Made by a program: the position numbers and the translations under genes. This document shows, piece by piece, positions 59,503 through 64,000 of a stretch of DNA of 64,000 nucleotides. Under the pieces are notes generated by a model, which worked only from the letters and a program-made list of their open reading frames with translations, ran no database searches and was not told the origin of the DNA. The stretch spans positions 1 to 64,000 of the forward strand of contig NZ_MSCQ01000004.1 of NCBI RefSeq assembly GCF_002954725.1, given 5' to 3'. The first letter of the stretch is position 1. Each line of letters opens with the position of its first letter. This DNA is from Photobacterium phosphoreum (GTDB lineage: Bacteria; Pseudomonadota; Gammaproteobacteria; Enterobacterales; Vibrionaceae).

Positions 59503-59950
59503 TTTTATTCGCACCATCGATCCCTTTTTTGAGCAATTAACACGTCCACTGCAACCGTTATTATTACTTTTTTGCCGTGCATGGGTGGCCATCGCGTTCT
59601 TTAAATCAGGATTAATTAAATACCGCAGCTGGGATAGCACCTTATATTTATTTGAATATGAATATCAGGTGCCTATTTTACCGTGGCAATGGGCAGCCTA
59701 CAGTGGCACTGCGATTGAATTAATGGTGCCAATATTTTTAGCTTTGGGATTATTAGCACGACCAATGGCAATACTGTTATTTGGCTTTAATATTATTGCG
59801 GTAGTGTCATACCCTGCATTGTGGGCGCAAGGATTTTATGATCACCAATTATGGGGCATGATGTTACTCGTCACCTTCTTTTGGGGAGCAGGGAAATTAT
59901 CCATTGATCAGTGGTTAAATAAATACCGCACCAATAATTATCGATTCTAA
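59495..59950 (+). CDS. DoxX family membrane protein of the buf operon
   Basis: 151 residues from the ATG at 59495 (GAGG about 9 nt upstream), overlapping bufC by 8 nt. Four membrane helices, with RAWVAIAFFKSGLIKYRSW at the start of the first. DoxX proteins often close buf operons and may supply or respond to quinone redox state. Function here is inferred from context only. Confidence 0.87.
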   Translation: MINFIRTIDPFFEQLTRPLQPLLLLFCRAWVAIAFFKSGLIKYRSWDSTLYLFEYEYQVPILPWQWAAYSGTAIELMVPIFLALGLLARPMAILLFGFNIIAVVSYPALWAQGFYDHQLWGMMLLVTFFWGAGKLSIDQWLNKYRTNNYRF

Positions 59951-60000
59951 TGCGAAGTTATCCCCCATCGAGGCCAGTCATGATGATGACTCACCACAGA

Positions 60001-60729
60001 TCAACGGTTAGCCAAACCTACTAGTAGTAATAATTCGGCTAAGTGGGTAATTTCAACATCAGGTAACATCGTCACATTAGTGGCGGTTAATGATCGCTGC
60101 TGGTCATTAAACCAACACGCTTGCAAACCCTGTTGCTTAGCACCAAAAACATCGGTTCGCAGATGATCACCCACATGTAAAATCTGTTGGGCGGGTATAC
60201 CTAAATGGCGAATAGCACGCTCAAATAAATCTGCTTCTGGTTTAGCTAACCCATCCCGACCGGCTTGATAGATGGCACTAAAATATTTTGCCAAGCCGAT
60301 TTGCTGCGGATCAACATTGCCATTAGTGATCCCAACTAACGGTAATTTAGCGCTTAATAACGCTAACACGCGATGGGTTTCAGCAGGCACATCAACCTTA
60401 TTGCGTTCAACTAGCACCAGTTCTAGCCCTTGGCGCGCAGCTAATTCAGCATCTTTCAAGCGCCAACCTAATTGCATTAAGCTAATTTTCAAAGCTTCAT
60501 ACCGCCACTCACTGACATCATGAATCAAACTCGAATCAACCACAGCAAGTTGTTGCTTTACCCGCAGCCAATCATCTCGACTGATCATCGTCGACTGAGG
60601 CAATAATTGTGCTAACCAATCAAACATCGCTTGCTCAGCGCGTACAATCACCGGATGGTTATCATATAGCGTGTCATCAAGATCAAACGTAAGGGCGTTA
60701 ATCGGGTCTAAGTGACGATAAAATTGCAT
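60001..60729 (-). CDS. yigB: HAD-family phosphatase YigB (riboflavin pathway)
   Basis: 242 residues. HAD motif I FDLDDTLYDN, motif II GITNGN and motif III/IV HVGDHLRTDVFGA. E. coli YigB dephosphorylates 5-amino-6-(5-phospho-D-ribitylamino)uracil in riboflavin synthesis, though substrate range is broad. Follows xerC by 33 bp; normally next to uvrD, here separated by the buf operon. Confidence 0.94.
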   Translation of the reverse strand: MQFYRHLDPINALTFDLDDTLYDNHPVIVRAEQAMFDWLAQLLPQSTMISRDDWLRVKQQLAVVDSSLIHDVSEWRYEALKISLMQLGWRLKDAELAARQGLELVLVERNKVDVPAETHRVLALLSAKLPLVGITNGNVDPQQIGLAKYFSAIYQAGRDGLAKPEADLFERAIRHLGIPAQQILHVGDHLRTDVFGAKQQGLQACWFNDQQRSLTATNVTMLPDVEITHLAELLLLVGLANR

Positions 60730-60762
60730 GGTTGTTCCTATAACTGACTCTTCAAGAAAGCA

Positions 60763-61695
60763 TTAACGACGTTTGGCGCGTGGATGGGCCTCATCATAAA
60801 CTTTGGCTAAATGCTGAAAATCAAGATGGGTATAGATTTGGGTGGTAGTTAAATTAGCATGGCCTAATAATTCTTGCACGGCGCGTAAATCACCACTAGA
60901 TTCCAGCATGTGGGTGGCAAAACTATGGCGTAATTTATGTGGATTAATATGGCTTGATACCGCCTGTTTCTGGCCCCATTCCGCCATTCTTTTTTGCACA
61001 TTGCGGTTTGAGATTCGATGCCCGAGCTTTGATACAAACAAGCCTTTTTCATCGGCGTTAGCAATATTCCCCCGCAATTGAAGCCAATAACCGACCCATT
61101 CACAGGCTAAGCCAGCAAAAGGAACCACCCGCTCTTTATCACCTTTACCGATAACCCGTAAATCACCTTTGGTTAAATTAATGTCACGTACATTCAAATT
61201 AACCAATTCAGATAAACGTAACCCCGCACCATACATTAATTCCATGATAGCGCGATCTCGAACAGCCAACGGATCATCGTCTTTAACATCAAGCAGTTGA
61301 TTCATTTCATCAACATCAAGGTTTTTGGGTAACGGACGCGCTTTACGGGGTGCCGCTACCCCTTTAGCTGGGTTAGCGGGTAATATTTGTTGATGGACCA
61401 AATAATCAAAAAAACTACGCAGTGCTGATAGACGCATCGCTAAACTGCTGGCTTTAAGACCATTACGCATCCCTTTACTGGCAATTTGGCGCACCCAGCC
61501 AGCATCAACTTGCTGCCAGTTTTCAACCCCAAGCTCTAACAATTGCTCGGCGATACAGGTTAATTGGCGTTTATAGTTTTGCTGCGTATGTAAACTAAGT
61601 TCACGCTCACTACGCAAATATTCATAAAAACGCGCGAGGGGTTGTTCAAAACTCGGGGGAAGCGTGCTCACATAAACCTCGTTCATCACTGTCAT
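60763..61695 (-). CDS. xerC: Tyrosine recombinase XerC
   Basis: 310 residues. SAM-like N-terminal DNA-binding domain and C-terminal catalytic domain with Arg ([11 protein letters not shown]), Lys, His-x-x-Arg ([10 protein letters not shown]), His (LLGHANL) and nucleophile Tyr ([10 protein letters not shown]). With XerD it resolves chromosome dimers at dif. It lies 22 bp downstream of dapF. Confidence 0.97.
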   Translation of the reverse strand: MTVMNEVYVSTLPPSFEQPLARFYEYLRSERELSLHTQQNYKRQLTCIAEQLLELGVENWQQVDAGWVRQIASKGMRNGLKASSLAMRLSALRSFFDYLVHQQILPANPAKGVAAPRKARPLPKNLDVDEMNQLLDVKDDDPLAVRDRAIMELMYGAGLRLSELVNLNVRDINLTKGDLRVIGKGDKERVVPFAGLACEWVGYWLQLRGNIANADEKGLFVSKLGHRISNRNVQKRMAEWGQKQAVSSHINPHKLRHSFATHMLESSGDLRAVQELLGHANLTTTQIYTHLDFQHLAKVYDEAHPRAKRR

Positions 61696-61717
61696 GAAGA
61701 TCCATGACAGCGGTTAG

Positions 61718-62548
61718 CTATTGAATAAATTGACCATCAAACACATGGGCAACCGGGCCAGTCATAAATAACGGTTTGCCTTCACCTGCCCAGCGAATAT
61801 ATAAATCACCGCCAGGTAAACAGACTTTAACGTTCTCATCCAATAGCCCTTGGCTGCGACCAATTGCAACAGCCGCACAAGCACCACTGCCACAGGCTTG
61901 AGTTTCACCAGCACCACGCTCATAAACGCGTAACTTTACCGTTCCGCGATCAATCACTTCCATGAAACCCGCATTAACACGCTCAGGAAAACGCTCATGG
62001 GATTCCAGTAGTGGTCCCAATTTTGCTACTGCCGCAGTATTAACATCATCAACGATAGTGACACAATGGGGATTACCCATACTAACCGCGCCACAAAACA
62101 AGGTTTGCTCACCGACCCGTAGTAAGTAGGTTTTCTCGGCCTGCTTGGCTCGCATCGGAATTTTAGCAGGTTCAAAATTAGGTGCGCCCATATTGACGGT
62201 AACTTGACCGTCACTTTCAAGCTTTAACACCATTTTTCCGGCTTTAGTGCTCACGGAGATATGGTATTTATTGGTTAAGCCTTTCATTGACACAAAGCGT
62301 GCAAAACAACGGGCACCGTTACCGCATTGTTCAACCTCACTTCCATCAGCATTAAAAATACGGTAGTGAAAATCCGTTTCAGGATCATACGGCGGCTCAA
62401 CCACTAACAGTTGATCAAAACCAATGCCACGATGACGATCCGCTAAACGACGAATCGCATCGGGAGAAAAAAATACATTTTGCGTAACACAATCCACAAC
62501 AACAAAGTCATTGCCGAGCCCATGCATTTTGGAAAAGTTAATCTGCAT
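61718..62548 (-). CDS. dapF: Diaminopimelate epimerase
   Basis: 276 residues. Converts LL- to meso-diaminopimelate for lysine and peptidoglycan. Both catalytic cysteines are seen, in EQCGNGARC and TQACGSGAC, and the two halves of the fold are intact. Second of the lysA-dapF-xerC-yigB run. Confidence 0.97.
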   Translation of the reverse strand: MQINFSKMHGLGNDFVVVDCVTQNVFFSPDAIRRLADRHRGIGFDQLLVVEPPYDPETDFHYRIFNADGSEVEQCGNGARCFARFVSMKGLTNKYHISVSTKAGKMVLKLESDGQVTVNMGAPNFEPAKIPMRAKQAEKTYLLRVGEQTLFCGAVSMGNPHCVTIVDDVNTAAVAKLGPLLESHERFPERVNAGFMEVIDRGTVKLRVYERGAGETQACGSGACAAVAIGRSQGLLDENVKVCLPGGDLYIRWAGEGKPLFMTGPVAHVFDGQFIQ

Positions 62549-62586
62549 GATGTTCCTTAATTATTAAGCATCAGTTGCGACGACAA

Positions 62587-63837
62587 TCATTCAACAAGAT
62601 ATTCATGCTGCCAAAGTTGTTCTAAGGTTTCACGTGCGCGTACTAAATGTACTTGTGAACCATCGACCATCACTTCTGCAACGCGAGGACGAGAATTATA
62701 ATTAGAGGCCATCACGAAACCATAAGCCCCAGCAGACCTTACCGCAAGTAAGTCATCGGGGGCTAAACATAAGTGGCGATCTTTACCAATAAAATCACCC
62801 GTTTCACAAATAGGGCCAACTAAATCATAACACTGACGTTCGCCCTGACGCGGGATTACAGGCACAATATCCTGCCACGCGGAATACAAGGTCGGTCGAA
62901 TTAAATCATTCATTGCGGCGTCTACGATGGCAAAGTTTTTATATTGAGTGTGTTTTAAAAACTCAACCTTGGTCAGTAACACCCCCGCATTCGCAGCAAT
63001 CGCGCGCCCAGGTTCAAAAATCAATTCCAATTCAGGGTAAGCCACTAAACGTGATAACAATGCGGTCGCATAATCAGCGGGTAATGGCGGTTGCTCATCG
63101 TTATAGGTCACCCCTAAGCCACCACCAAGATCTAAATGTTTTATCTCAATCCCAACCGATTTCAACTCATCAATTAATGCCAATAAGCGCTCAGTCGCAT
63201 CAATAAAAGGTTGTACTTCCGTTAATTGAGAACCGATATGACAATCCATCCCGACTACATTCAGGTGCGGTAATTGATGCGCAAGTTGGTACACTTCAAG
63301 CGCACGTTCACGCGCAATCCCAAATTTATTGTCGCGCAATCCGGTTGAAATATAAGGGTGGGTATTAGCATTAACATCCGGATTAATCCGCAATGAAATT
63401 GGCGCTATTTTACCTAATTGTCCGGCAACATGGTTTAAACGTTCTAATTCAGGTTCAGATTCAACATTAAAACATTTAATGCCTAGCTCAAGTGCGCGCT
63501 GCATTTCCAATGCGGTTTTGCCAACACCAGAAAAAACCACCTTGGTAGGATCGCCACCAGCAGCTAATACGCGCTCTAATTCACCGAGGGAGACAATATC
63601 AAACCCTGAGCCTAAACGTGCAAGGACATTAAGCACCCCAAGGTTAGAGTTCGCTTTCACCGCATAGCAAATCAAATGCGGTTGAGTGGCTACCGCGTGA
63701 TCAAAAGCATGCCAATGACGCTCGAGAGTTGCTCGAGAATAAACATAAAGCGGGGTACCATATTGTGCGGCTAATTCAGCCAATGCCACCTCTTCTGCCC
63801 ATAATTGCCCGTCTTGCTGGTAATTAAAATAATCCAA
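62587..63837 (-). CDS. lysA: Diaminopimelate decarboxylase
   Basis: 416 residues. PLP-dependent fold III enzyme making lysine from meso-DAP. PLP lysine in CYAVKANSNL; GGGLG, EPGRAIAANAG and CETGDFIGKD motifs line the active site. Lies between lptM (61 bp upstream) and dapF (38 bp downstream). Confidence 0.97.
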   Translation of the reverse strand: MDYFNYQQDGQLWAEEVALAELAAQYGTPLYVYSRATLERHWHAFDHAVATQPHLICYAVKANSNLGVLNVLARLGSGFDIVSLGELERVLAAGGDPTKVVFSGVGKTALEMQRALELGIKCFNVESEPELERLNHVAGQLGKIAPISLRINPDVNANTHPYISTGLRDNKFGIARERALEVYQLAHQLPHLNVVGMDCHIGSQLTEVQPFIDATERLLALIDELKSVGIEIKHLDLGGGLGVTYNDEQPPLPADYATALLSRLVAYPELELIFEPGRAIAANAGVLLTKVEFLKHTQYKNFAIVDAAMNDLIRPTLYSAWQDIVPVIPRQGERQCYDLVGPICETGDFIGKDRHLCLAPDDLLAVRSAGAYGFVMASNYNSRPRVAEVMVDGSQVHLVRARETLEQLWQHEYLVE

Positions 63838-63898
63838 TGCTTTTCTTCCCTGTCTGGTTGACTGTTATTGAGACTAAATCATCATCGCTATGATGTTT

Positions 63899-64000
63899 TT
63901 ATTGGGGTTGATGTTGCTGTGGCGCATCTTTTGGCATGTAAAGTGGTCCACTTTGGCCACAGCCAGTTAAAATTAACGATCCTAAGAGCAAAATTGCGAA
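63899..64000 (-). CDS. lptM: LptM (YifL) lipoprotein, partial at window edge
   Basis: Only the last 33 residues plus stop are in the window; the start lies beyond 64000. It reads as a lipoprotein signal ending LILTGC, then GQSGPLYMPKDAPQ and a Gln/His/Pro-rich end. LptM helps LptD mature in the LPS export pathway. Its place before lysA and dapF fits the usual cyaY-yifL-dapF neighbourhood. Confidence 0.9.
   Translation of the reverse strand, partial: FAILLLGSLILTGCGQSGPLYMPKDAPQQHQPQ

Overview
The window reads as a chromosomal segment from a member of the Vibrionaceae, most likely Photobacterium or a close relative. Gene content, gene order (sthA/fabR/yijD/trmA/btuB/murI/rrn; gspC-N next to hslR-hslO-pckA; glnA-glnL-glnG; polA-spf-engB-csr RNA-yihI) and the moderately AT-rich composition all point that way. 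I infer the genus from overall resemblance; nothing in the window proves it. It is almost entirely conserved core genome. I see no insertion sequence, prophage, CRISPR array or tRNA.

Layout: 1-300 is the promoter/leader region of an rRNA operon that runs leftward off the window. 0.4-8.7 kb holds a membrane-anchored RRM protein, murI, a PP-loop ATPase, btuB under a cobalamin riboswitch, trmA, yijD, fabR and sthA. 8.8-21.7 kb holds cysQ, nudE and a complete 12-gene type II secretion operon (gspC to gspN). 22-32.6 kb holds hslR, hslO, pckA, an AsmA-like protein, fabY-dtd-yihY, a DUF2959 lipoprotein and typA. 32.6-38 kb is the nitrogen-control block: glnA with a sigma-54 promoter and paired NtrC sites, a DUF4124 protein, then glnL-glnG with its own NtrC site. 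38-48.4 kb holds add, hemN, a DUF2489 protein, yihI, a methyltransferase, cytochrome c4, engB and polA.

The non-coding content around polA is the richest part. It includes a 452-nt CsrB/CsrC-family sponge RNA with 22 GGA motifs, Spot 42 (with an intact 15-codon SpfP reading frame), an unassigned ~100-nt sRNA candidate just downstream of Spot 42, and RyhB with two Fur-like boxes. A compact preQ1-I riboswitch follows, whose 3' pairing strand is the Shine-Dalgarno sequence of yhhQ.

50.6-64 kb holds a small DUF3630 gene, recQ, ggt, uvrD (with a LexA-like box), then a four-gene bufferin-type RiPP operon (DUF2282 precursor, MNIO/DUF692 enzyme, DUF2063 partner, DoxX membrane protein). This operon sits on the opposite strand inside the otherwise conserved lysA-dapF-xerC-yigB-uvrD string. 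The window ends inside lptM (yifL). The buf operon and the extra sRNA candidate are the least conventional items; the rest is core metabolism, envelope, DNA repair and global regulation.
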